DNA from: Gigantopelta aegis
Taxonomy: Eukaryota; Mollusca; Gastropoda; Neomphalida; Peltospiridae
Direction: 5' to 3'
Assembly: GCF_016097555.1 (NCBI RefSeq)
Contig: NC_054713.1
Location: 6,562,047-6,626,046 of the forward strand
DNA: 64,000 nucleotides
Part shown: piece after piece, positions 40,915-54,549 of the stretch
How positions within the stretch are numbered: the stretch's first letter is position 1
Layout of the letters: every line of letters begins with the position of its first letter
Notes under the pieces: generated by a model
The model's database searches: none
What the model saw: only the letters and a program-made list of their open reading frames with translations
Told to the model about the DNA's origin: nothing
Translations under genes and position numbers: made by a program

Positions 40915-41395
40915 ATGGTTAGAGTTTATTTTGTTTAACGACACACTAGTGTAAGAGCCGTTTGATTAATTAACCATTGGTTATAAGATGTTGGTAATTG
41001 GTCAGTCGGTTGAGTGCTCACTTAACCATTGGTTATAAGATGTTGGTAATTGGTCAGTCGGTTGAGTGCTCACTTAAGGTGCTTGGGTTGCAGGATTAGT
41101 TTTTTCTCATTCCAACCAGTGCACCACAATTGTTCAAAGGCTGTGGTATGTGCTTTGCTGTCTGTGGAAAAGTGCATGTAAAAGATCCCTTGTCAGGTTT
41201 TTTCCGATGACTACGTGTCAGAATTACCAAATGTTTGATATCCAATAGCCGATGAATAATTAATCAATGTGCTCTAGTAGTGTCGTTAAACAAAGCACAC
41301 ATTTTGTCTTCATTTGGTAATTCCGAGACATGGTGTTTAGAGAAAACTTGCGACATCTTTTACATGCTAGACGGGACAGCTCATACCACCATATT
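40915..41395. mobile_element. Cluster of SINE B pieces in both orientations
   Basis: A minus-strand tail (40915-40985) is followed by a plus-strand variant with a tandemly repeated 62-bp piece (ttaaccattggttataagat ... ggtcagtcggttgagtgctc, twice) and the B tail to about 41310, then a short minus-strand fragment. Confidence 0.6.
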
Positions 41396-41521
41396 ATCAT
41401 GATGAGGATGAGAGAGAGAGAGATTGTTCATATGTACCACAAAGGTTTTGAACACCTGTCTCTGGCTTAACCTCTGACATCACCAACTGTGGGCTCAAGA
41501 AAAAAAGTCTGAGGAGAATTA

Positions 41522-41913
41522 TTGAAAGAAAGAAATGTTTTATTTAACAACGCACTCAACACATTTTATTTACGGTTATATGGCGTCAGACATATGGTTA
41601 AGGACCACACAGATATTGAGAAAGGAAACCCGCTGTCGCCACTACATGGGCTACTCTTTCCGATTAGCAGCAAGGGATCTTTTATTTGCGCTTCCCACAG
41701 GCAGGATAGCACAAACCATGGCCTTTGTTGAACCAGTTATGGATCACTGGTCGGGTGCAAGTGGTTTACACCTACCCATTGAGCCTTGCGGAGCACTCAC
41801 TCAGGGCTTGGAGTCGGTATCTGGATTAAAAACCCATGCCTCGACTGGGATCCAAACCCAGTACCTACCAGCCTGTAGACCGATGGCTTAACCACGACGC
41901 CACTGAGGCCGGT
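41522..41913 (-). mobile_element. SINE family C, full length, minus strand
   Basis: Inverted copy with A tail first (gaaatgttttatttaacaac, caacacattttatttacggt), then the core, the middle (cttggagtcggtatctggat) and the head (cctcgactgggatccaaacc ... cactgaggccggt). Confidence 0.9.
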
Positions 41914-42302
41914 AAGGAGAAGAATTATTGAAGCAAATTAAAACTTGACGAGTCTGGAGAATTTAGAAATGGAGAATACATATACTGTATGCAGGGGCGT
42001 AACGTGATCTGGACCTGGGGGTTTGAATATGAACCAAGTGGACCCTTTTTCTGTTGTTTTTGCACCACTAGAAACTCCATTTGTATAAACCTGTTTTAGC
42101 TCTGAAAGTGGACCATTTGGGGGGGGGGGGGGTCTTCCGAACCTCCCCAGCCTATGCCCCTGATATAAATAGTCATTGGATACAATTTATCTTGCAAGGT
42201 GTTTCAAAGTGTATTTCTAGCAAGTGAAAGGAAGGTGGATATATTTGTAACGAGTTGCAAGATAGTGGTATTTTGTGGATATGAAAATAGCATTACATTT
42301 CT

Positions 42303-43405
42303 GGGGCGGGACGTAGCTCAAGTGGTACAGCGCTCGCCTTATGCGCGATTGATCTAGGATCGATTCCTGTCGGTGGGCACATTTAGTGTTTAGCAGTTGA
42401 ATGCAGTGAATTTATTTGTGTTTAGTAGTGGACATGTAACATGCTTGCCATCTTGGTACTGTGGGGCGGGACGTAGCCCAGTGGTACAGCGATTGATCTA
42501 GGATCGATTCCTGTCGGTGGGCACATTTAGTGTTTAGCAGTTGAATGCAGTGAATTTATTTGTGTTTAGTAGTGGACATGTAACATGCTTGCCATCTTGG
42601 TACTGTGGGGCGGGACGTAGCCCAGTGGTACAGCGCTCGCCTTATGCGCGATTGATCTAGGATCGATTCCTGTCGGTGGGCACATTTAGTGTTTAGCAGT
42701 TGAATGCAGTGAATTTATTTGAGTTTAGTAGTGGACATGTAACATGCTTGCCATCTTGGTACTGTGGGGCGGGACGTAGCCCAGTGGTAACGCATTCACT
42801 TGATGTGTGGTCGCTCTAGGATCGATCCCTGTCGGTTGGCACATTTAGTGTTTAGCAGTTGAATGCAGTGAATTTATTTGAGTTTAGTAGTGGACATGTA
42901 ACATGCTTGCCATCTTGGTACTGTGGGGCGGGACGTAGCCCAGTGGTAACACATTCACTTGATGTGTGGTCGCTCTAGGATCGATCCCTGTCGGTGGGCA
43001 CATTTAGTGTTTAGCAGTTGAATGCAGTGAATTTATTTGAGTTTAGTAGTGGACATGTAACATGCTTGCCATCTTGGTACTGTGGGGTGGGACGTAGCCC
43101 AGTGGTAAAGCATTCACTTGATGTGTGGTCGATCTAGGATCGATCCCAGTCAGTGGACCCATTGGGCTATTTCTCTTTCCAGCCAGTGCTCCACAACTGA
43201 TGTAACAAACGCCATGGTATGTACTATCCTGTCTGTGGGATGGTGCATATAAAAGATATCCCTTGCTGCTAATCGAAAAGAGTAGCCCATGAAGTGGTGA
43301 CAGCGGGTTTCTTCTCATATCTGTGTTGTCCTTAACCATTTGTTCGATGCCATATAACTGTAAATAAAATGTGTTGAGTGCATTGTTAAATAAAACATTT
43401 CCTTC
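42303..43405 (+). mobile_element. SINE family A with six tandem ~159-bp head units
   Basis: The segment gggcgggacgtagcccagtg ... gatcgatccctgtcggtggg followed by cacatttagtgtttagcagt and gtggacatgtaacatgcttg repeats at about 42304, 42463, 42607, 42765, 42923 and 43082. Only the last unit continues into the SINE core and A tail. Each unit carries the tRNA-like head plus the same non-SINE 3' segment. Confidence 0.85.
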
Positions 43406-45464
43406 ATTCCATTTCTCTTGTGCTGCATTCGTGCTTTCACACTAATATGCACAGAGCAATCAATTTCAAGAGTGTTTATTTCATTAGTTGGCATGGCTTC
43501 AGTATCCAGGTCATCCTCATGGATCAGCCAATCGGATATCACTGTATGATGACAAAATCTCAGTGTTCCACCAATATTAACATGTCTGGATTTAAAAATA
43601 ATAATAATTTGTAACCCACGTTCATTTCTAATTATTGAAGACAAAACAATTATGAGATATTGTTGTTTTAATATGATAAGCACTAACAGTAGGATACATG
43701 ACAAATGCTTTTGAAAACAAATAAAGACAAACACAACAAAGTATATACAGTACAGTTTACACACACATAACAGTAAATAAACCAACTGCAGATATCCTGT
43801 ACAAAAGAAAAATATATATGTAACAAAAACAATTTCAGACACACAAAAACGTCTTGTTTTGTTTTTAACGACACCTTCAAACATACAAAATAACATATAT
43901 TTAAGTGCTATGTGGATCTTTTAAACAAGAAACCATTTTCATTTCTTCCATCTTAAAAACTGAAGGTCTGTTCGAATTGTAGAATCTGATATCCTGTACA
44001 AAAGAAAAATGTATATTTAACAAAAACAATTTCAGACATACAAAAACTTCTTGTTTTGTTTTTTAACGACACCTTCACACATACAAAATAACATATTTAA
44101 GTGCTATATGGATCTTTTAAACAAGACACCATTTCCATTTTTTCCATCTTAAAAACTGAAGGTCTGTTCGAGAGAATACATGTAGTTTGAGGGTGGAAGG
44201 AGGCAAAAATTAAATTTTGTCTACACACTATTTGATTTCTGATGCAGAACAACTGACATTATTTTGATCTTGGTTCAATCTCCACTGTCACTGGAGACAA
44301 TATACAGACACAGTGAAAGAACATGTAAAGTTTGATTCGTTTAACAACACTACTAGAGCACAATTAATTAATCATCGGCTATTGGATGTCTGACACTTCG
44401 TAATTCTGGTATAGGGGAGAAAAAAACTTCTGCAACCCTCCTATAAGGTTTCTGGAACAGCTCTCAGTTCTAAGATCTCTATACATAACACAAGCATTTC
44501 AACTGATGTATCTAACAAGTTCACAGAGGTATGAAAATGGTGTTTAACATTTTATTCAATATACAATATTAACAACTACATTTTGCATAAAAATCAACAT
44601 GAATATTGACATCATTATCAATATTAATGATAAAGAATAAATTGCTAATGTGAACCTGATAACACTACATCACAATATATTTAATGTGGAATTGAAGGTT
44701 GGGGTGCATGTGTGTGTATGTATATGTTAGGCCCCTCAAGTTAACACAGAATTATATAGAAAAACATTTCCTCTCAAGTGTCAAATTCACAGTATAATAA
44801 ATTGATATCGGTGTGTAACAAGACGACCCATTTTTTTGGTGCCCACGTGGAAATTATTTGGCATGAATACGCACAAGCAAGAGCAATTACTTGTGCCAAA
44901 CCATAATGCTTGGCAGACACCTACCGATTAACACAGACTCGACTGTCCAGTCAGTATTAATTAGTATGTGTGCACCAAGCATTAGGACAATCGCATCAGC
45001 ATTAATTGGAAAGTGTGTGCCAAGCATTAGGACTGATAAGGATGTAAAGATAGTATTAATCTATATTGCACAACACGACAAATGGTAGTTTTTTGGCAAT
45101 TACTTAAAACTTCCTTCTAGGTGCAGAAAACATTTTGTTCTGACAATGAAGCAAAAAGTCAAGTGCTGTATTAAAAACCTTCCTCATTGCTGTACATAAT
45201 ATATGATATGTATCATAACACAGGGAACCTATACTGCGATATACTGTGATACAAAATTTAAAATAATTTCCATCCCTACTATTTAGCAGAGGCTGGATGC
45301 TAAAGAAAAATGGAGGGTGGTGGTGGTGCAATATTTAAATATGTGACCTACAATATTCAAGAAGGGCTGCAACAATTAAAAATGGCACCTACAACATTCA
45401 AAAGTACTCTTAACATGCATTGTATATGGCAATACTCCCCCACAGTACCCAGAAGGAAGGAAGG
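43406..45464. other. Intergenic stretch with a ~197-bp direct repeat
   Basis: Two near-identical copies (about 43792-43985 and 43989-44175) contain gatatcctgtacaaaagaaa, caatttcagacacacaaaaa and ccatcttaaaaactgaaggt. A B-SINE tail fragment (minus) lies at 44330-44415. Nothing else is recognised and no gene is supported. Confidence 0.5.
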
Positions 45465-45870
45465 AAGGAAATGTTTTATTTAACGACGCACTCAACACAT
45501 TTTGTTTACGGTCATATGGCGTCGGACATATGGTTAAGAACCACACAGATATTGAGAGAGAAAACCCGCTGTTGCCACCTCATGGCCTACTCTTTTCTAT
45601 TAGCAAGGGATCTTTTATATGCACCATCCCACAGCCAGGATAGTACATACCACAGCCTTTGTTACACCAGTTGTGGAGCACTGGCTTGAACGAAAAATAG
45701 CCCAATGGGTTCACCGACAGGGATTGATCCTAGACCGACCGTGCATCAAGTGAATGCTTTACCACTGGGCTACGTCCCGCCCCACAGTACCAAGATGGCA
45801 AGCATGTTACATGTCCACTACTAAACACAAATAAATTTATTGTATTCAACTGCTAAACACTGGATTAAAA
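45465..45870 (-). mobile_element. SINE family A, minus strand, plus the 159-bp-unit flank
   Basis: The full inverted A copy (45465-45785) is followed by cacagtaccaagatggcaag and catgttacatgtccactact, the inverse complement of the non-SINE part of the 42303-43090 units. The two loci are therefore an inverted pair about 2 kb apart. Confidence 0.85.
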
Positions 45871-46169
45871 ACACCCTCCACACCCTCACCTGGATCCACT
45901 GATTCTGTTTATCCTTGATATATATATGTATATCTATTCTGTTTGCAGGTCCCACTAGATGACTCTTGTGTACTAAAGGTATCAATGTGTGTGTCACAGA
46001 AAAAACTATTTTCTATAAATATTAGGTTAACCTTTGGTATGCAGTATTTTGTAAGATAAGGGTCGTGGTTTTCATAATTTATTAGGCCATTCAAACATGA
46101 ATGGCACTATGTAATATTAGATTATATTATGTCAAGGTATAATACCGATACTAGGTACTAGGTTCCCAT

Positions 46170-46600
<431 letters not shown>

Positions 46601-46739
46601 TCTGTCAACTGATGTCAGAACTACACCATCCACACAGGCATCCTGCAAACCATCTATCCAACCATCTATGTATGCCTATCTGACTTTAATGTTCGTGTGT
46701 GGACTGTTTATTACTGAAAAAAAACCACATTAAAGTTAA

Positions 46740-46985
46740 CAGTTTGTTTTGTTTAATGATACCACTAGAGCACATTGATTAATTAAACATCAGCTACAGG
46801 ATGTGAACTATTTATAAATTCTGACATATACTCATCAGAGGAAACCTGCCAAATTTTCGCATTAGGAGCAAGGGGGCCGATATGCCCGTTGTGGGGCACT
46901 GTTTGGGATGGGGAAAATGAAATATAAGTCTGAAGAGGTTCGGTCTTACAACACAAGCACCTCAGGTGAGAGCTCAAACAACCGA
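46740..46985 (-). mobile_element. SINE family B variant, minus strand
   Basis: Inverted tail (agtttgttttgtttaatgat), agtagcaaggg-like core and a head ending acctcaggtgagagctcaa. Confidence 0.6.
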
Positions 46986-47577
46986 GATAAATTCCATCCT
47001 TAAAGACACATTAAGCACCACACATTACCAAAATGTTCTCATCAAAATAAATACTGCAACACAAATTTCACTGAATGACATGTCTCGCCTACTATGAACG
47101 TTTTCGTGCACTGTGATGAACATCCATACAGGTGCAACTATAAAGCAAGTTTCATTTGTGCAAGTTTGCGAGAAAATGATCTAAATCCTGAAACTTGAAA
47201 ACTTTGATGCAAATATTGATGTGGTCCCCGTCAAAAAGATAATACCTATATATCGCCTACTTGGTAAAAATTAGACAAAAATGGCAAAACAATATTAATA
47301 TCAACATAAAAATTAATAATCAAAATAATCTCATGCTCATCAACTGACAGGGATTGATCCCGTGACCCAGCACACACCAGGTGAGCACTCTACCACTGAG
47401 CTACATTCAACCCCTTCAACTCAGGTGTGTCAATTTGATAAAAAAAATTTTTAATATAATACACCCTGTTTTATACAGTTAAATAAAATATATATGAAAC
47501 ATACTGGGTAGAATTTACAAGCCTGGGTTTAACACAGGCGTCTAAGCACTGTAAATATATGTAGTTACATGTAGTTG
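46986..47577. other. Intergenic stretch containing a tRNA-like sequence
   Basis: Unique AT-rich sequence apart from 47344-47416. That piece, inverted, reads tgtagctcagtggtagagtg and cgggatcaatccctgtca, a tRNA-like SINE head without core or tail. Confidence 0.5.
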
Positions 47578-47955
47578 TAAAAGTTTACTTTGTTTAACGA
47601 CACCACTAGAGCACACTGATTTATGAATCTTCGGCTAATGGATGTCAAACATTTGGTAATTCTGACATATAAACAAAAAAGTTTGTTTTGTTTAACGACA
47701 CCACTGGAGCATATTAATTAAATAATCATCGGTTATGGGATGTCAAACATTTGGTCATTCTCACATGTAGTCTTAGAAAGAAAACCCGCTACATTTTTCC
47801 ATTAGTAGCAAAGGAATTTTTATAAATGCACCATCCCATAAACAGGATAGTGCATACCCCAGCCTTTGATATACTAGTCGTGGTGCACTGGTTGCGATCG
47901 TAGACCAACCACACATCGGGCGAATGCTTTACTACTAGGCTACATCCCACCCCTA
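47578..47955 (-). mobile_element. SINE family B, minus strand, with an extra tail
   Basis: Two tails in a row (tttgtttaacgacaccacta at about 47588 and 47690) precede one core and head (agtagcaaaggaatttttat, ataaacaggatagtgcatac, aggctacatcccacccc). Confidence 0.75.
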
Positions 47956-48289
47956 CATAAGTGTAAACCAAAAATAGACTTTTGTAAATTCAGCCCAATG
48001 TGTCTGGGTATCAAAAACAAACTTCAAAAATATGTACAGGTACGGGCATTCCATAACCTTCAAGCACCAAAATGATATGAAAATCCCCTATATGGGGGAG
48101 ATATGGAGCCATGTGTTTAACATACAGGTATAAAACTAAAAAAATATCATTATACCCCTCCCTCCCCCACCAACCCCACCCAGGCAGTATACACATGTGA
48201 GTCAAATTCAAGTGGTCATCTTCTAAGGAAGCTAACCGTCCTTACAAATAACCTCAATATTCCTCCAAACCATTACAGCAACAGTCCTG

Positions 48290-48580
48290 CTGTGAGGTTG
48301 TTTTGTCTAACACCACGACTAGAGCATTAATCTAGAAACATTAATCATCGGCTACTGGATGTCAAACATTTGTTAATTCTGACATATAGTCTTAGAGAGG
48401 AAACCCGCTACATTTCCCCCATTACCAGCAAGGGATCTTTTATATGCACTTTCCGACAAACAAGAGAGCTCATACCGGTCATGGTGCAGTACTGGCTGGA
48501 ACGAGAAATAGCCTAATGGGTCCACCAATGGGGATCGATCCTAGATCGACTGTATCAGGCGAGCGCTTTACCACAGTAAC
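48290..48580 (-). mobile_element. SINE family B, minus strand
   Basis: It contains ttaatcatcggctactggat, gagaggaaacccgctacatt, agcaagggatcttttatatg and ggggatcgatcctagatcga. Confidence 0.8.
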
Positions 48581-49330
48581 AGCAAATAATGAATGCAATT
48601 AAACCCTCAGTCCATAGTGCCAAAAGTTGACCATGTTATTGGCAATCAGTTCGACATTACTGACATTCAATATCGACATTATCACGCTGTATGATATACC
48701 GTCATTACTACACTAGCAGTAAATTAAATTTTCATACGTTCCCTATTTCTTTCCATCAATATATGACATACTACCGAGTTATATCAGCCATTTAACAGAA
48801 TTTAATCACTGTACACATAACTTATCACATTATAATATCAAGTAATATATTTGGCTATTTTCATTATCTCAAATTTTGGACTTAACAAGTTTTGTAACAA
48901 ACATACAGTATTTCAATTTGATCCATACATGCTCATGCATATACACTAAATGAACAGTTCCAGATATGGTTAATGAATTACATAAATAATGATTAATATC
49001 ATCACATATTGCAGCGTATAAGATGAGGTATTGATTATATGAAATAATAATAATATATACATGTATATATACAATGTGTATTTACATGTACTGGAGTTTA
49101 TCCCACAACCACTGTTTGTACGGGTATATTAACCGAATGTAGTGACTGTTTATAGCAAAGTCATCAACTGCTATTAGTAGTTCCTGTTTGTTGGTTTGAT
49201 GAATGACAAAATAAACCCCGTTTTGTACAGTAAAATGAAGAAATATATGAAATATATTGGGCAGAATTTATGAAGCGTGTCTTTCTTTTAACGCAGGTGT
49301 TTAAGCATTGTAAATATGTACATGAAGTAA
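48581..49330. other. AT-rich intergenic stretch
   Basis: No gene or repeat family is recognised. Several short AT palindromes occur. Confidence 0.35.
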
Positions 49331-49815
49331 ATGTTTGTTCTGTTTAACGACACCACTAGAGCACACTGACTTATTAATCATCAGCTGTTGGATGTGAAAC
49401 ATTTGATAATTTTAACATGTACACATGTAGTCTTAGAGAAGAAACCCGCTACATTTTCCCATTACTAGCAAGGGATCCTTTATATGCACCATCCCACACA
49501 CAGGATAGCACATACCATGACCGTTGATATACCAGTTGTGGTGCACTGGTTGGAATTTGTGTTGTTTACCACCACCACTAGAGCACACTGATTTATTCAT
49601 TATCAGCAACTGGATGTCAAACATTTAGTAAATTTGACATATAGTCTTAGAGAAGAAAAGCGCTAAAATTCAATTAGTAGATAGGGATCTTTTATATGCA
49701 CCATCCCATATACCAGTCATGGTGCACTGGCTGGAACGAGATATACAGCCCAATAGATCCGACCCATCAATGGGAATCAATCCTGGATCGACCGCGCAAC
49801 AAGCGAACACTTTAC
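49331..49815 (-). mobile_element. Two SINE family B copies in tandem, minus strand
   Basis: The first copy (about 49331-49555) ends in the core without its head. The second (about 49556-49815) has tail, core and head (tgggaatcaatcctggatcg, acaagcgaacactttactac). Confidence 0.75.
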
Positions 49816-50099
49816 TACCTGTTATTAGTAGGATGTTGTTTGTCATGTGACCTGTTTGATTGACCTTGCTGTGACTAGATATGCAGATTAATTTCATGTT
49901 GTTTAAAATCATTAATTTCAATTGAAATGACATTTTATGTTGTGTTAAATATAACAACAATTATATGTTTGGACGTGACAAATATGAAACATTACAAGAA
50001 TGAAGTCATGTATTTTGTGTGTCATACTGCAAAATGTTTGCTCGTTTAACTTGAACATATTGAAAGTTATGAAAAATGATTTTTCCACTGTTAAAATGG

Positions 50100-50860
50100 A
50101 GTTACAGGATACAAATTAATAACCGATTAATGATAAAGGTTATCAGATTTATCCTGTTCCGGCCGAATGGAGAATTCCACGAGATGAAAGTGAATTACAT
50201 TGTACCTAAACAAAAATCCAGATTTTTTTTAAAAAGCTCTAAGGTTTGGGTTGCACTATGATTTAAAATACATATGACAACCCCCATCCAGAATGTTGAG
50301 GTTAAAGTTTGTTTTGTTTAAAGACACCACTAGAGCACTGATTTATTAATCATCAGCTACTGGATGTCAAACATTTGGTAATTCTGACAGACTGACACAT
50401 CATTAGAGAGGAAATCTGCTATATTTTTCTATTAGTAGCAAGTGATCTTTTATATGCACCATCCCACAGCAGGATAACACATATCACAGACTTTGATAAG
50501 CCAGACTGTAACGAGAAATATATATGGGGATCAATCCTAAACCGACCATGCATCAGATGAGTGCTTTACCACTGGGCAACGTCTCCCCACCCCACCCATC
50601 CAGAATGTGTGTGAACACTTATCCCAAATTAAACCATATCAAAAGATTTCGATGAAGAATATGATTTTTTTTTTTTTTTGGGGGGGGGGGGGGGGGTATA
50701 AACAGTGGAAAACCCAGCAACACAGAGGATAAAAAATCTGGAATTCCTGATAAATACAGAATACTTTCATCTCTGAATTCCTTTTGGCAAATATTGCACA
50801 TTCTTACCGTCACACCATAAAGCTGATAACCTATATCTTTAGTCTGTTATTCTCCATATA
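50100..50860. mobile_element. Inverted-repeat element interrupted by a SINE
   Basis: The left end (gataaaggttatcagattta ... gagaattccacgagatgaaa) is mirrored at the right (tttcatctctgaattcc ... agctgataacctatatcttt). A minus-strand B-SINE occupies 50303-50585. Parts of the right end (aaacagtggaaaacccag ... aatacagaata) recur at 51045-51115. Related arms occur at 54914-55035. Confidence 0.5.
50303..50585 (-). mobile_element. SINE family B, minus strand
   Basis: It contains gtttgttttgtttaaagaca, ttaatcatcagctactggat, tgatcttttatatgcaccat and catcagatgagtgctttacc. Confidence 0.75.
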
Positions 50861-51169
50861 TCAACAGTATATAAGCTACAAAATCTTCACTTTCCCAGCC
50901 CGTAACATATTTTACTAATATAAATCACAAACATATCAGTCACTACGGTCTGAATTCACAGTCTCGCTGCCTTGTCCTATCACATAGTTTACTAATGCAC
51001 AAACACAAAGATATTCACCACCTTGGCTCCCCTGTACTGTTTTGGACAAACAGTGGGAAAACCCTGAAACATGGTACACAGGACTAACAATCTGGAATAC
51101 CTGTTAAATACAGAATATCCATCAATACTGTCAAACAGAAACACGACTACAGCTTTTATAAAAAGTCAA

Positions 51170-51355
51170 AGTTTGTTTTGTTTAACAACAGGACTAGCTA
51201 CTAAAAGCACATTGATTTGCTAATCATCAGCTATTAGATGTCAAACATTTGGTAATTTTGACATATAGTCTTAAAGAGGAAACCCGCTATATTTTTCCAT
51301 CAGCAGCAAGGGATCTTTTATATGCATCATCCAAAAGACAGGATAGCACATACCA
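51170..51355 (-). mobile_element. SINE family B, partial, minus strand
   Basis: Tail and core only (gtttgttttgtttaacaaca, agcaagggatcttttatatg, gacaggatagcacatacc). Confidence 0.7.
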
Positions 51356-51994
51356 GTTTTAATAAAGTAATATCTTTTCACTAGAAGCATTACATATTGC
51401 TAACAGCTTGTTGCCATTTTTTTAAACATAACTACATCTAAACAGACTACAGATTTTCGAAGTTTTCTTATCGCTATGATACCGTAAAACCATTGTATGC
51501 TGACATCACTACAACACACACCAGAGTGATTTCCGTCTATGGTGGGTTTATATTATTATAGCATTAAGAGCTTCGAAAATGTGATTATATGGTTATTAAT
51601 TGTATTACTGTAAGCACTGTACAAATGAAGAAAGATCGTTTATGTAACTAACCCAGCAGTTTCAAAAACAAGATGAAGGATGCAACTTTACAATTCATTG
51701 ATATGGTTATATGCAAACCAACAAGAAGTACAGCCCACATTCTAGTTATCAGCAGTGTGAAAATTTCATTTTAATCTGACCTAGATTGCAGACAACAGTT
51801 AATAAAAACCCCACCAAAGAATGGTGTAATAAGAAAAGAAACCATGAAGTGAACTGATTTTCTAACAGCCTAAATATATGTATACTGATTGAAAGAAATA
51901 AAAGATCACATACATATATAGTAACATCATTTATTATATAACATTTAGTGAAATATCTTAAAATATCAGTGAAATAAAAGTGTTATCAGTCACT
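51356..51994. other. AT-rich intergenic stretch
   Basis: No gene and no known repeat is seen. Confidence 0.35.
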
Positions 51995-52061
51995 CAGTGA
52001 CGATAACACATTTTAGAGTGAAAATTTCACTATTTCACTCTAAAATGTGTTATCGTCACTG
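51995..52061. repeat. Perfect 29-bp inverted repeat with 9-base loop
   Basis: The arms 51995-52023 and 52033-52061 (starting cagtgacgataacacatttt) are exact reverse complements, separated by atttcacta. Flanking sequence (agtgaaata, gtgttatcagtcactcagtg) carries further partial copies. It is probably the centre of a palindromic MITE. Confidence 0.85.
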
Positions 52062-52327
52062 TAGAAAAAATGTTATCTTTACTGTAAGAAAGCCGAAACT
52101 ATTTTTCTGCTGGCATTTTAAAATAAAGGAATGAATGAATGTTTAACGACACCCCAACATGAAAAATACATTTGCTATTGGGTGTCAAACTATGGTAAGT
52201 ATGAAGAACAAGAAATAAATAAAGTTAAATCCCCCCCCCCCCCCCCCAAGTAAAAAATAAATAAATAATAATAATAATAACAAAATAAAGGTAAATTGCC
52301 AAAAGTTATATAAATAAATAGAAAATT

Positions 52328-52472
52328 TCACATTTTTTGTCAAAAATTGATTTATATCTCATCTTGTGAAGTCTGCAATCATACCACACTCGCGGGGCAA
52401 ACGTGACTCATGAGACATGATTGCAAACTTCACTCGATGAGATACAAAACATATTTGACAAAAAACATGAAA
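52328..52472. mobile_element. Palindromic MITE, about 55-bp arms
   Basis: The left arm (tcacattttttgtcaaaaat ... gtgaagtctgcaatcat) pairs imperfectly with the right arm (atgattgcaaacttcactcg ... gacaaaaaacatgaaa). Confidence 0.6.
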
Positions 52473-53860
52473 TATTCTCTATATATTGACTGTAACCAAA
52501 ATACTCGTCCACAGTATCAGGAAGTTAGTTACGGACATTCGGTGCCAGGTTAATAAAAGGCGAAAGATTTATTCTGTGAATAGAGACCAGAGTTCAGTGC
52601 CAGGTTAATAACATTTATCCTGCAACCACTGTTTCTACTGACAGATTACGATGACGAATAAAGCAAACGTCATAAATGTATACAGGCCTCCGAGAATTAA
52701 ACATTTTTGTAAATCATTTACGGGTTACGCTGAAACAAATTCAGGTAAACCCATTTTGTTTTTACGTAACCTATCATGAACGTGTAAAGGATGTCATAAT
52801 TTACAAGCCGTCAAGTGAGGCGGTGGGTCAAAAATATAGGAAAATAGGAATTTTTGTTGCCTGAAAATAGGGTTAAAATAGGAATTTTGCCCACAAAATA
52901 GGAATTTTGTATAAAAGTAAATGTCCCAAAATAGAGAATATTGCAGGGGTCAAGTGAGTGAGCCATCTCAAAAAACTAAATATGGAAATAGAAAACCATT
53001 GAAAAGATAATAATACAGGAAAATAAGACAATGTGTATATCATAGGAATAAAATAGGCACTTATTTTGTTTTAAGATGGGCTCCTTATAGCCATCTCGAT
53101 CCACCACTTTTTATTCAGACAATGCAGTGGTTGAATTTGGTTCTTTGGAGTAAGACTTTTAAAAAGCAACACAATGCAGTATTCCTTTTATGCTATTGAA
53201 TAATACAAGTTACAAGGTCAAATTTTAACTCTGAAATGGCAGGGGTGTTGACTGAAAAAAAAAACACAACAAGGCATTGCTGACCCAGTGACACCATCAA
53301 AAACAGTAGCAATGGCAGTGTGTGTATGTATGTGATTGAATGTGGGTATGGACACTATTTTTAAAATTAGTTTTCTCTTGGTAGATCAACTGGATAATAT
53401 AGCTGGATTTAGTAGCTGTGTGCTAACTGAATTGGTAGAAATATGTCAAATAATTATGATACTGCTGGTGTGCACATTTAATAGAATACTTGTTACGGTA
53501 AGCAAAGCACAACCTGCAAATGATCACTGAAGTCCTACTTCCTTAGACACCATGCACCAGTATATCAGAGGTAACTCTAACAGCTTCAGCCTGACTTCGT
53601 ACAATATAGACGTGATGAGCATTCAACAAGATCAGATATTACCAAAAAACAGAAACATATCCATAATTCAGAAATTATAAAATAAGAGGACTTTATATTG
53701 CATTGTGAAAATTAATAACTGGAAGCCTGTAACCATGCATCCCATCTGTATATTCAGATTTCAATGACTATGCCACAGATATCACAATATGCCTCATAGC
53801 AAGTCATCTGGAGCAAATGGTGTAAAGAGTAAAAATATGGTGTCGCTAAAAAAATATATA
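52473..53860. other. Intergenic stretch
   Basis: It holds two copies of cagtgccaggttaataa-type sequence near 52540-52610, repeated aaaataggaattttgt phrases at 52837-52940, and otherwise unique sequence. No gene is supported. Confidence 0.35.
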
Positions 53861-53862
53861 TA

Positions 53863-54549
53863 CAGTCTAACCTGTCTATGGCGGCCACTCGTGGGACATG
53901 ACAAAAGTGGCCGCCATAGAGAGGTGGCCGCCGTATGCAGGTCATATATAAGTCCGAATTTTTAAAAACAATTACACGTATGTTGCAATAGAACTATTAA
54001 GGAGCCATATACATGTGCAAAAACGTTAACGCGATCGGCTTACTGGGTTTAGGTGGCATTTTGAAAATAAATATCAGAAATAAACTGCAGCAGTATTTAA
54101 TTCCTTCTAGAGTCGACACGTTTAACTCCAGTTGTTTTAGGCTAGATACCCTCTTATCAACTGCGTTTAATGACCACCGCCGATGACTAGTACATCGCAC
54201 CGTTAATCCAGATTAAAAACACTTGTTAATTAATGAACACAGCTAAGCGACCGACGACCTTTAAAGGACCGCTGTTTATCAAGCCAATTGGTTATATCAA
54301 CAAAAACATCTTACGTTTTTTTTTACGATTGCCGACATTTCTTTATAACTTGCACTAAAAACAATTGTGGCCACGATAGCAGGTTCATTTTTGCTTTTTT
54401 ATGACAAAAGTGTGGCCGCTGGCCGCGTTGAGCAGGTGGTTGCCATATAGAGGTAAAATATATAGTAAAATTCACTGGGGGGACCTCAGGGTGGCTGCCA
54501 TGGACAGGTGGCCGCCATATGGAAGTGGCCGCGAAGGCAGGTTTGACTG
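53863..54549. mobile_element. pogo/Tc1-like MITE, 687 bp, TA target duplication
   Basis: It starts cagtctaacctgtctatggc and ends ggcaggtttgactg, flanked by TA on both sides (53861-53862 and 54550-54551). Many copies of gtggccgccat lie near both ends. There is no transposase frame inside. CAGT-N-AAACC termini with TA duplication fit the Tc1/mariner-pogo group. Confidence 0.7.

Noticed and set aside
43315..43896. 193-codon minus-strand frame with hydrophobic stretches
   Set aside because: It starts in a duplicated non-coding segment and ends inside a SINE tail. The composition is AT-driven and no domain is visible.
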